The notes under the pieces are model-generated. The model was given only the letters and a program-made list of their open reading frames with translations. It made no database searches and was not told where the DNA came from. Positions 18,747 through 26,073 of a DNA stretch of 64,000 bases are shown here, piece after piece. Source of the stretch: Enhygromyxa salina (GTDB lineage Bacteria; Myxococcota_A; Polyangia; Nannocystales; Nannocystaceae); contig NZ_JMCC02000006.1 in assembly GCF_000737335.2 (NCBI RefSeq), positions 1 through 64,000 on the forward strand. The letters run 5' to 3'. The first letter of the stretch is position 1. Each line of letters opens with the position of its first letter. The position numbers were made by a program, and so were the translations under genes.

Positions 18747-20162
18747 ATGATGATCGGCGAGCAAGCGCAGGCCAACGCGCGCATCACCTTGCGCAACTTG
18801 ATCGCCGCGCGCTGGGTCCTGATCGCGCTGGTGTCGGCGAGCGTGCTGTTCGCCGCGCTCGCCGGTGACCGGCTCCCGGTTGGCCTGCTCCCCCGCAGCG
18901 AGCACCCGATCGCCCTCGTCGCGACCGTGGTGGTTTGGACCGTGCTCAATTTGGTGAGCCCGCTGGCGCTCGCGCGTGGGCGGGCGAGCGAGCCGCTCGC
19001 CGGGGCCCACTTGCTCGCCGACGCGCTCGCGCTGACGTTGCTGCTCGCGCTCTCGGGCGGGCCCGCCAACCCGTTCACGATTCTGTATTTCTTGCCGATC
19101 ACCCTGGCCACGCAGGTCTCACCACGCTGGACCTGGGCGCTGGCCGGCGTGTGCGTGGCCTGCTTCGCGGGGCTGTTCTTGCTGACGCCCGTCGAGCATG
19201 AGCCCGAGCCAGCCGCCCCCACCACCACCGCTGCCAGCGAAGATCCACACGCCCACCACCACATGCCCGCGGACCACGCGGGCGGCCCGGCGCCAACGGC
19301 CGCGAAGGCAAGCGACCGGCCGCACGGCGAGCACTTCGAGGGCCACCAGCTCGGCATGTGGGTCGCGTTTGGCCTGGTCGGGGTGCTAATCACGGTATTC
19401 GTGCATCGGACCGCGCTGGCGCTCGCGCATCAGCGCGACGAGCTCGCCCGGCTGCGTCAGACCACCCTCGAAGATCGCCACCTCACCGCGCTCGGGACCC
19501 TCGCGGCCGGGGCCGCGCACGAGCTTGGAACCCCGCTGGGCACGATCAAGCTGCTAGTCGACGAGCTGCCGCACCTGCCGGCCCCGGAGTCCGAGGGCGC
19601 GCTCGACACGATCCGCGAGCAGCTCGCCCGCTGCAAGTTGATCGTCTCGCGCATGGCCAGCCCCGAGCTGCGGGTCAGCGCGCTGGGCCACGCGCGCGCG
19701 CAGCCGTGGCCGCTGACAAAGCTGGTCACCGAGCTCGAGGGGGTCGACGCTGGCGTGCCGCTGCGGGTCGAGATCGATCCTGACCTCGAGTCCCAGTCGT
19801 GCGGCCAACCATTCAGCGCGCTCAGCCAGGTGCTGCGCGAGCTGCTCAACAACGCCGCCGACGCCACCCGGCGTGCCGGTGAGGGCGACCGCGCCGTGGT
19901 GATCCGCTTCGACGTGCGCGACGCGGCGCTGATCATCGACGTCATCGATCGTGGGGTCGGCATGGACGGCGACGAGCTCGCGGCCGCGTTCAGCCCGTTC
20001 CACACGACCCGACCCGAGAACCAGGGCATGGGCTTGGGCCTGTACCTCGCGCGGGCGCACCTGCGTCAGCTTGGCGGCACGATCGAGATCGACTCCGAGC
20101 TCGGGCGCGGGACACGGGTCCGCGTCGAGCTGCCGCTCGTCGATCGGGGGGCCGCCGCATGA
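18747..20162 (+). CDS. regB: RegB/PrrB-type redox sensor histidine kinase
   Basis: A 471-residue membrane kinase. Five to six N-terminal helices carry a GGPANPF segment (about residue 104) like the quinone-sensing loop of RegB. The kinase core begins with GAAHELGTPLGT, phospho-acceptor H258, and a cysteine 38 residues later (ARC-KLIV), where RegB has its redox-active Cys. ATP-binding motifs NNAADA, DRGVGM and GMGLGL follow. Unusually, the loop between the last helices (about residues 150-203) is rich in histidine (DPHAHHHMPADH). The stop overlaps the ATG of the response regulator (ATGA). Confidence 0.9.
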   Translation: MMIGEQAQANARITLRNLIAARWVLIALVSASVLFAALAGDRLPVGLLPRSEHPIALVATVVVWTVLNLVSPLALARGRASEPLAGAHLLADALALTLLLALSGGPANPFTILYFLPITLATQVSPRWTWALAGVCVACFAGLFLLTPVEHEPEPAAPTTTAASEDPHAHHHMPADHAGGPAPTAAKASDRPHGEHFEGHQLGMWVAFGLVGVLITVFVHRTALALAHQRDELARLRQTTLEDRHLTALGTLAAGAAHELGTPLGTIKLLVDELPHLPAPESEGALDTIREQLARCKLIVSRMASPELRVSALGHARAQPWPLTKLVTELEGVDAGVPLRVEIDPDLESQSCGQPFSALSQVLRELLNNAADATRRAGEGDRAVVIRFDVRDAALIIDVIDRGVGMDGDELAAAFSPFHTTRPENQGMGLGLYLARAHLRQLGGTIEIDSELGRGTRVRVELPLVDRGAAA

Positions 20163-20710
20163 GCGAGGCAACGATCATGGTCGTCGATGACGATCGGGCG
20201 TTCGCCACGGCGCTGGCAGGCGCGCTGCGTCGGCGCGGGTTCCAGACCGTGATCGCGCATGACTACGACGGCGCGCTGGCCGAGGCCGAGGCGTGGCAGC
20301 CCGATCAGGCCGTTGTCGATCTGCGCATGCCGGGCCGCAACGGGCTCGAGGTCGTGGCCAGCTTGCGCGAGCGCTGGCCGGCGCTGCGGGTGGTCGTGCT
20401 GACTGGGTTTGGCTCGATCGCCACCGCGGTCGAGGCGATCAAGCTTGGCGCCGTGCACTACCTGACCAAGCCAACCAGCGTCGACGAGATCTTGGCCGCG
20501 TTCGAGCGAACCGAGCCGGTGCTGCTGGACACGCCCACGACCCAAAACGCGACCCCGCTCGACGAGCTCGAGTGGGAGCACCTGCAGCGGGTGCTGACGG
20601 ACTGCGGCGGCAACGTGTCCGAGGCCGCGCGCCGGCTGGGCATGCACCGACGCACGCTGCAGCGCAAGCTGGCGCGCAAGGCCGCGGTCACGCCCCGCCG
20701 CAAGCCCTGA
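20159..20710 (+). CDS. regA: RegA/PrrA-type response regulator
   Basis: This 183-residue regulator has a receiver domain with the acidic pair DDD near residue 10, phospho-acceptor D54 and the KPTS lysine, then a Fis-type helix-turn-helix (GGNVSEAARRLGMHRRTLQRKL) nearly identical in pattern to RegA/PrrA/ActR. In those families the protein activates or represses respiration, fixation and electron-transport genes in response to redox state. Translationally coupled to the kinase gene. The cytochrome, barrel and YtkA-like genes next door are candidate targets. Confidence 0.92.
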   Translation: MSEATIMVVDDDRAFATALAGALRRRGFQTVIAHDYDGALAEAEAWQPDQAVVDLRMPGRNGLEVVASLRERWPALRVVVLTGFGSIATAVEAIKLGAVHYLTKPTSVDEILAAFERTEPVLLDTPTTQNATPLDELEWEHLQRVLTDCGGNVSEAARRLGMHRRTLQRKLARKAAVTPRRKP

Positions 20711-20886
20711 GCCCGCGACCGATCGAGCTGCGACCCACGGCGGCCACCCGCTGTCGCAGCCGCGAGAAGCCCTCGCCCGAGCTGAAAGACGCCTGGGGGT
20801 GAAAGCGGCCGGCTGCGAGCGAGTCTAGCGTGGAGCGTCGCCCGCCCTCGACCTGGGCGCGCCGCGACGCTAAGAACAGAGCGCCC

Positions 20887-21624
20887 ATGCCCCGACTCTC
20901 CCCCGTGTTCCCGAGCTTGGCCGCGCTCGCCATGTGCCTTGGCTGCCCGGCCAAAGTCCCCACGCCCGAGCAGCAACAAGCAGCCCAGGATCCGGCGTCG
21001 CCCGCGGTCGTGCCAACCGAAGATCCCCGGGTCGTGCGCGACGGCGATGATCTCTACGCGACCGAGTCGGCCCCGCGCCCGCTGCCCGACGCGCCCGCGC
21101 TCGGCTCCGGCAAGCCCGACACCAGCAACGGCGTGTGCAAGCTGTTCGCGCCCAAGCTGGCCGACCCCCACTGCTGTCCGTTCGAGACTGGCTTCGACGC
21201 CGAGCGGATCCAGAAGCTGTGCGGCCACGCGCTGTACATGGGTGAGTCGCTGCAACAAAGCTGCGGCTACTTCTTCTTGCCCAACATGGACGGCGGCGCG
21301 CCGGTGTCTCTGCGCGGGTCCAAGATCAACCGCGAGGACGTGGCCGCGGCCGCGGCCGACCACGATCTGCGCCTGGGCCGGCTGACCAAGAACCCGGAGT
21401 TCGCGTCCACGCCGGTGCCCGGGGTCGAGGGCGCCCTGTGGAGCGAGGCCGACGGACTGCACTGGGCGTTCTTGCCGGGCTGGTCGTCGGTGCGGCTGAT
21501 CAGCTGGGCCGATGACGCCTGCCCGATCGCCACCATGCCCGAGGTCCTCAAGCTGATCGCCGAGGCCAAGCCGCCGGCAGAGAACGAACCACGGCCGGGT
21601 CTGCTGCCGATCGCTCGCCAGTAG
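20887..21624 (+). CDS. Cys-containing lipoprotein of unknown function
   Basis: A protein of 245 residues with a signal peptide and lipobox near LAMCLGC (C17 or C20), a proline/alanine-rich spacer, then a domain with several cysteines (GVCKLF, PHCCPFE, KLCGH, QQSCGYF). I do not recognise the domain. The ATG at 20887 is preferred over an in-frame start 57 bases upstream because it begins the signal peptide and TAAGAA lies 10 bases before it. The stop codon is inside the promoter-like element of the next gene. Confidence 0.7.
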   Translation: MPRLSPVFPSLAALAMCLGCPAKVPTPEQQQAAQDPASPAVVPTEDPRVVRDGDDLYATESAPRPLPDAPALGSGKPDTSNGVCKLFAPKLADPHCCPFETGFDAERIQKLCGHALYMGESLQQSCGYFFLPNMDGGAPVSLRGSKINREDVAAAAADHDLRLGRLTKNPEFASTPVPGVEGALWSEADGLHWAFLPGWSSVRLISWADDACPIATMPEVLKLIAEAKPPAENEPRPGLLPIARQ

Positions 21625-21627
21625 TAT
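21622..21627 (+). promoter_or_regulatory. Putative -10 element of the cycloisomerase gene
   Basis: TAGTAT overlaps the stop codon of the upstream lipoprotein gene and ends 9 bases before the GTG at 21637. Confidence 0.4.
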
Positions 21628-21636
21628 CCTGCGCGG

Positions 21637-22437
21637 GTGGCCACCGGCACGGGGCAATGGTTGTCGAGCAACCCGGCGAAGGCCAGGGTCGAGCGCCTGT
21701 ATCTGATCTACAGCCCGATCTGGATCGCGCTGATGGGGGTGGTCATGCTGACCGGCGTGTACCGCAGCTGGGGCGACCCGGGCTACATGCTGTTCGGGGT
21801 GGGCTTGGCCGCGCCGCTGTGGTTGATCCCCTATTTGGCGCCGCCCCCCGAACAGGCCGAGCTCCCGATTTGGCGCACGGGGTGGTTTCGGCTGAACGTG
21901 TGGATCGGGATCTTCGTGTTCGTGGGCAGCTACTTCTTCACCCACTATTTTTTTGACGTGGTGGGCATGCGCTACGGCTTCCCAACCAGCTGGAACCTGC
22001 AGGCCGAGCTGGTTGGCGAGAGCGAGGCGACCGTCCCGCTGTTCTTGTACCCGGTGACGCAGGCTTACTTCATGACCTACCACGTGACGGCGACGGTCGT
22101 GCTTCGGTATCTGAGCACGCGCTTGTCGCTGAAGCTGCTCGGCAAGATCGTCGTGGTCGCCCTGCTCGCGTATGTGGTCGCGTTTGCCGAGACCTTCTTC
22201 ATGGCCGTGCCAGCGTTGGCCGACGTGTTCGAGTACGCGGACCGCGGTCGCATGCTGTTGTGGGGGTCGATGTTCTACGGCAGCTTCTTCGTGATCAGCG
22301 TCCCGGTGTTTGCGAGGATCGATGAAGATCCCGACCAGAATTGGACGATCGGGCGGACCATGCTGTCGGCCCTGGGGGTGAGCATGGCCGTGTTCGTGGT
22401 CTTGGATGGGTGGGCAAAGTTGATCGGGCCGCTGTGA
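21637..22437 (+). CDS. Cycloeucalenol cycloisomerase-like membrane enzyme
   Basis: This 266-residue multi-helix protein closely resembles plant cycloeucalenol cycloisomerase (CPI1), which opens the 9,19-cyclopropane ring of cycloeucalenol to give obtusifoliol. Matching segments are an N-terminal WLSSNPAKARVERLYLIYSP (plant: WLAADESKR..ELFFLLYTP), VWIGIFVFVGSYFFTHYFF, AFAETFFMA, FYGSFFVISVPVF and the C-terminal ALGVSMAVFVVLDGWAKLIGP. It suggests that the host makes or processes cycloartenol-type sterols. No oxidosqualene cyclase or squalene epoxidase gene is in the window, so the pathway must be encoded elsewhere. GTG start. Confidence 0.88.
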   Translation: MATGTGQWLSSNPAKARVERLYLIYSPIWIALMGVVMLTGVYRSWGDPGYMLFGVGLAAPLWLIPYLAPPPEQAELPIWRTGWFRLNVWIGIFVFVGSYFFTHYFFDVVGMRYGFPTSWNLQAELVGESEATVPLFLYPVTQAYFMTYHVTATVVLRYLSTRLSLKLLGKIVVVALLAYVVAFAETFFMAVPALADVFEYADRGRMLLWGSMFYGSFFVISVPVFARIDEDPDQNWTIGRTMLSALGVSMAVFVVLDGWAKLIGPL

Positions 22438-22467
22438 TCAAAGCGTGACGCGGGCCCGCGCGGGGCA

Positions 22468-22473
22468 TAGAGT
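22468..22473 (+). promoter_or_regulatory. Putative -10 element, leaderless-type start
   Basis: TAGAGT ends five bases before the ATG at 22479 and excludes the start at 22473. Confidence 0.4.
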
Positions 22474-22478
22474 TGGCC

Positions 22479-22904
22479 ATGACTCGGCTCTCGACCCTGG
22501 TGTTCGCGTCGCTCGTGTTGTTGGCCTGCAAGGGCGACGACGCCAGCGAGCAAGGCGACGGGGCGACGGGTGCCCCCGAGGACTCGAGCGACGACGGGGC
22601 AACGAGCGAGACGGACAGCGGTGATCCGGTGTGCTTTCCCGAGGGGACCTACGGGCCATGCAGCACCAACATGGGCTGCCAGTGTGTCCTGGGCGGCGAT
22701 CTGTACCAGGCGTGCACCCGCTCGTGCACGGACGTGAGCGACTGCGGCGAGATGGCCGACTTTCCCGGGGCAACGCCAGCGTGCGTGCCCGTCAACCCGG
22801 GCGAGACCGACATGATCTGCGCGCTGCAGTGCACGAGCGACGCGGACTGCCCGTGCGGGCTGGAGTGTCAGGGGACCTACCTGATCTGCACCGAGCCGCA
22901 GTAG
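22479..22904 (+). CDS. Small Cys-rich lipoprotein
   Basis: A protein of 141 residues with lipobox VLLAC (C17), an acidic Ser/Asp/Gly linker and a C-terminal domain with about 14 cysteines in pairs (CFPEGTYGPC, CQCVLGG, CTRSC, CALQC, CPCGLEC). The spacing resembles the short Cys-rich modules frequent in myxobacterial surface proteins. Function unknown; probably disulfide-bonded and exposed at the cell surface. Confidence 0.7.
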   Translation: MTRLSTLVFASLVLLACKGDDASEQGDGATGAPEDSSDDGATSETDSGDPVCFPEGTYGPCSTNMGCQCVLGGDLYQACTRSCTDVSDCGEMADFPGATPACVPVNPGETDMICALQCTSDADCPCGLECQGTYLICTEPQ

Positions 22905-22916
22905 TCTGGGCCCGGA

Positions 22917-23156
22917 TCACCGACGACCCGGGCAACCGTCCTGGACCACGTCCCCGCCGCGCTGGCCTGCGGGCGCGATCGTGGGGATCTCGGCGGCGTC
23001 GAGCAGCCACGTGGCGACGCCGTTGACCCACCGCGCGCCGGCCTCGGCCAGCGGCCGGCTGTCCACGCACACGACCCGCATGCCCCGGCGGGCGCACTGC
23101 CAGGCCGCGCCCGCCCCAGCCGTCCCCGCCCCCACGATTGCGATGTCAAAGCGCAT
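22917..23156 (-). pseudogene. Truncated FAD/NAD(P)-dependent oxidoreductase
   Basis: Only the N-terminal 79 residues of a flavoprotein remain. FDIAIVGAGTAGAGAAWQCARR is a dinucleotide-binding GxGxxG fold and VVCVDSRP is the end of its second strand. The frame stops after QDGCPGRR, and the following DNA belongs to the 3' end of the neighbouring lipoprotein gene. No other frame continues the protein, so this is a 3'-truncated relic rather than a frameshift. Confidence 0.6.
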
Positions 23157-23322
23157 GCAGGCACCGCCTACCTACGCGACCACCCGAGACAGCGGCTCGC
23201 CGTTGGCCCACCACCGAACCGCCCCGCACAGGCACCCCCCGCGTAGCTAGTGCCGCACACCCCCAGGGCCAGCGGCTGCAGTCGGCGAAGTCCCAAGGCG
23301 CATGTGGGGGTCCAAAAAAGGC

Positions 23323-23328
23323 TAAACT
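23323..23328 (+). promoter_or_regulatory. Putative -10 element of the DNA ligase gene
   Basis: TAAACT ends 9 bases before the ATG at 23338. Confidence 0.35.
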
Positions 23329-23337
23329 CCGGGCCCC

Positions 23338-25260
23338 ATGCATGTCGTCGACGACTCCACCGTCCGCAGCTGGTTTCACTCCGGCGAGAACCTCGAGCAG
23401 CTGACCGGCGCGCTCGGCAGCCACCGCCCGAGCGCGAGCTACATGGAGTCCGTGCTCGGCATGCCGCTGCATGTCCAGTTCGTCGTCGAGCACCTGTCGG
23501 CCCAGCACCGATCCCTCGAAGCGCTCAACACGATCCCCTTCCACTCGCTGTGCCGCGCGGTGTTCATCCCGCTGATGCGCATGCACCCAGAGAAGGCGGC
23601 GCAGCTGTTTGGCATCGAGATCGAGCGACCGCCCGACACGGCCGGGCGCGCGGCCTTGGTCCAGAACTTCCTCGACAAGGACATCGGGCTCACGGCGGTT
23701 CAAAAGATCGGCTGCCTGGTCGGCGACGCGTTCGTTGGGCGCACCAGCACGTTCAAGCGCGACAGCCTGATCCGCCTGCTGATGTCGGTCCAGATGAAGA
23801 GCTACCGCGACATGCTCGATCGCCTGACCCAGGTCGGCGACGTGGGCGTGCTGTTCGCAGAGGGCCGCCGCGAGCTCAAGTCGGCGCCCGCGCTCACGGC
23901 CGGCGAGGTGCTGCTGACCCTGGAGTTCCTGCCCGACGCGGTCCGCAGCCTCAAGTTCGATCTGCTCCGCTCGCTGCTGACCCGCATGGGCAAGATCGAG
24001 GCCTACTTCATGGCCCGGCTGATCTTGCGCAAGGCCGACTTTGGCTTCGAGTACGAGGGCGCCGTGATCGCCCGGGCGCTGGCCGGCTACTACGACGCCG
24101 AGCCCGAGGCGGTCCAGCACGCGATCGCGCTGTCGGATCCGTTCGCGGTCGCGCGCATGCTCGCGACCAAGGGCGCCGAGGGCCTGCGCGAGGTCCGACT
24201 GCAGCCGCTCGTTGCGATCAAGCCCGCGCTTGCCAGCGGCGGCTCCGACGGGGTCAAGAAGTACCCAGCGTGGGTCGAGCGCAAGTACGACGGGATCCGC
24301 TTCATGCTGCACAAGTCGACCGACGCCCACGGCTCGGTGCTGTGCGCCGCCTACACCCGCGGCCGCAAAGACTGGCTCGAGCAGGTCAGCGGCATGCGCC
24401 AGACGATCAGCATGTTCCCGTGCAACAACTGCATCGTTGACGGCGAGCTCTACGGGACCGTGCTCGACCTCGAAGGCCCGCGCTTGGCGACCGTGTACGA
24501 GGTCTACGCCAGCCTCTCGGGCGAGGTCCAACAGCGGCCCGTCAACCTCAAGTATGCGGCCTTCGATCTGATCTACCTCAACGGCCAGGATCTGACCCAG
24601 CTGCCGCTGCGCCAGCGTCGGCAGACCATGCAGCAGTTCTTGGGGCCGCTCTCCAACTACACCCTGCCAATCCCCGTCTCGATCGCCGAGGGCCAGCTCG
24701 CCCCGACCAAGAACGACGTCAACCGCCTGTACCAATACTTCCGCGGTCAGGGCTACGAAGGCATCATCACCAAGGATCTGGACGGGGCCTACGCGCTCGC
24801 GCGCCGCGACCCCGACTGGCTCAAACGCAAGCCCGAGATCACCCTGGATCTGGTCCTGCTGCAGGGCATCTTCTCGGTCACCACCAAAGAGAAGGCCGGG
24901 ATGTTCGGGAGCTTTGCGATCGGTGCCCGAACCAAGGACGGCGGGTTCGTCGATGTTGGCGACGTGGCCGGTGTCGATCAGCACCGCGACCGCGAGATCC
25001 AGGCAGAGATCATGCGCAACGGGCTCATCACCGGGCGCCGGGTCGAGCGGCAGAGCGCCTCGGGCGTGCGCGCGGGCGTCGAGCTGCGGCCGCACGTGGT
25101 CGTGACGGTCCGGTTCGAGGGCATTGTCAAAGACAACGTCACCAAGGATCTCAAGCTGCGCGACCCCAAGCTGGTGGCGATCCGCTCGGACAAGCACGCG
25201 GGCGAGGTCGACAAGGTCTCGGCGATCGACGACCTGTACATGCAGCAGCGCCTGGGCTGA
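23338..25260 (+). CDS. ATP-dependent DNA ligase
   Basis: A 640-residue nucleotidyltransferase that seals nicks through a lysine-AMP intermediate. An N-terminal helical DNA-binding-like domain (about 1-290) precedes the adenylation domain with motif I K316-Y-D-G-I-R, motif III DGELYG, motif IIIa FDLIYLNG, motif IV EGIITK and motif V DWLKRKPE, then an OB-fold domain. The large N-terminal domain resembles the archaeal/eukaryal LigI layout rather than compact bacterial LigC or LigD. It stands alone, without Ku or polymerase domains next to it, so a repair or accessory function besides the NAD-dependent LigA is likely. Confidence 0.9.
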   Translation: MHVVDDSTVRSWFHSGENLEQLTGALGSHRPSASYMESVLGMPLHVQFVVEHLSAQHRSLEALNTIPFHSLCRAVFIPLMRMHPEKAAQLFGIEIERPPDTAGRAALVQNFLDKDIGLTAVQKIGCLVGDAFVGRTSTFKRDSLIRLLMSVQMKSYRDMLDRLTQVGDVGVLFAEGRRELKSAPALTAGEVLLTLEFLPDAVRSLKFDLLRSLLTRMGKIEAYFMARLILRKADFGFEYEGAVIARALAGYYDAEPEAVQHAIALSDPFAVARMLATKGAEGLREVRLQPLVAIKPALASGGSDGVKKYPAWVERKYDGIRFMLHKSTDAHGSVLCAAYTRGRKDWLEQVSGMRQTISMFPCNNCIVDGELYGTVLDLEGPRLATVYEVYASLSGEVQQRPVNLKYAAFDLIYLNGQDLTQLPLRQRRQTMQQFLGPLSNYTLPIPVSIAEGQLAPTKNDVNRLYQYFRGQGYEGIITKDLDGAYALARRDPDWLKRKPEITLDLVLLQGIFSVTTKEKAGMFGSFAIGARTKDGGFVDVGDVAGVDQHRDREIQAEIMRNGLITGRRVERQSASGVRAGVELRPHVVVTVRFEGIVKDNVTKDLKLRDPKLVAIRSDKHAGEVDKVSAIDDLYMQQRLG

Positions 25261-25297
25261 GCCGCTGCTACCTGCCGCTCAGGCGGCGCTGCGTCGC

Positions 25298-25984
25298 TCA
25301 GCCACAGCTAAACCCTTCGGCGGTCGGCGTGCACTGACCGCTACAGAAGATGCTCCCGACACAGGCGCACGGCGCCTGGTCTTGGCACTCCTCGATCGGG
25401 CCAACGCAGCGATCGTAGTCGCAGCCGTTGCGGGTCTCGTGCATGCAGCTCTGCTCGATCGTACAGGCCGCGCAGCTGGGGACCCAATCGCAGGCGTCGA
25501 TCGGCAGGCAGTCGCCCGTGAAGCAGCCGTCCCACACCTGCGGCTGCGTGCCCTCGCCACAGTTCGGCGCCGCGGCATCGCAGGTCAGCACGGCCTGGTT
25601 GCAGCTCAGGCCGTGGGGAACACACTGGCCGTTGACGCAAGCGGCCTTCTCAATGCCCCACTCTTCGCACTTGTTCTGATCACACATCCCGCCGCAATTG
25701 CCCGGTGAGCCCATGTCGGGGTTGAAGGCCACGCAGCCACAGCAGTCGCCCGAGATCGCACAGTCCTCGTCGACCTCACACGCGAAGCCGTCACCGCTTG
25801 GGGGGACGCAGCCCTCGGGCTCGCCGGTGGGACCGTCGCCTCCGCTCTCGCTCTCGCTCTCACTCCCGCCGCTCCCGGACATGGTGGTTGTTTCCATGCC
25901 GTCTGGATCGGCGGCCTTGGGGTCGCACGCCAACGCCGACAGGATCGAAACAAAGCTGACAAGATGAACCAAGCGGGTCTGCAT
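25298..25984 (-). CDS. Cys-rich lipoprotein
   Basis: A protein of 228 residues. Signal peptide with lipobox ALAC (C20), a Ser/Gly/Glu linker (SESESESGGDG) and then about 28 cysteines, including CGCVAFNP, CGGMCDQNKC and CAACTIEQSC. The start at 25984 lies seven bases after a TAGCGT hexamer, which favours it over an upstream in-frame start. No known enzyme domain is visible; a surface or matrix protein is likely. Convergent with the DNA ligase gene. Confidence 0.7.
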   Translation of the reverse strand: MQTRLVHLVSFVSILSALACDPKAADPDGMETTTMSGSGGSESESESGGDGPTGEPEGCVPPSGDGFACEVDEDCAISGDCCGCVAFNPDMGSPGNCGGMCDQNKCEEWGIEKAACVNGQCVPHGLSCNQAVLTCDAAAPNCGEGTQPQVWDGCFTGDCLPIDACDWVPSCAACTIEQSCMHETRNGCDYDRCVGPIEECQDQAPCACVGSIFCSGQCTPTAEGFSCG

Positions 25985-26073
25985 GCCCACACGCTATCAG
26001 GGTCGGCTGGCCAGGCCAACGAGGACGCCGTGCGCGGCCCCAACTGAGGTAGCATCGGGGCTGCGCTGAAGCA

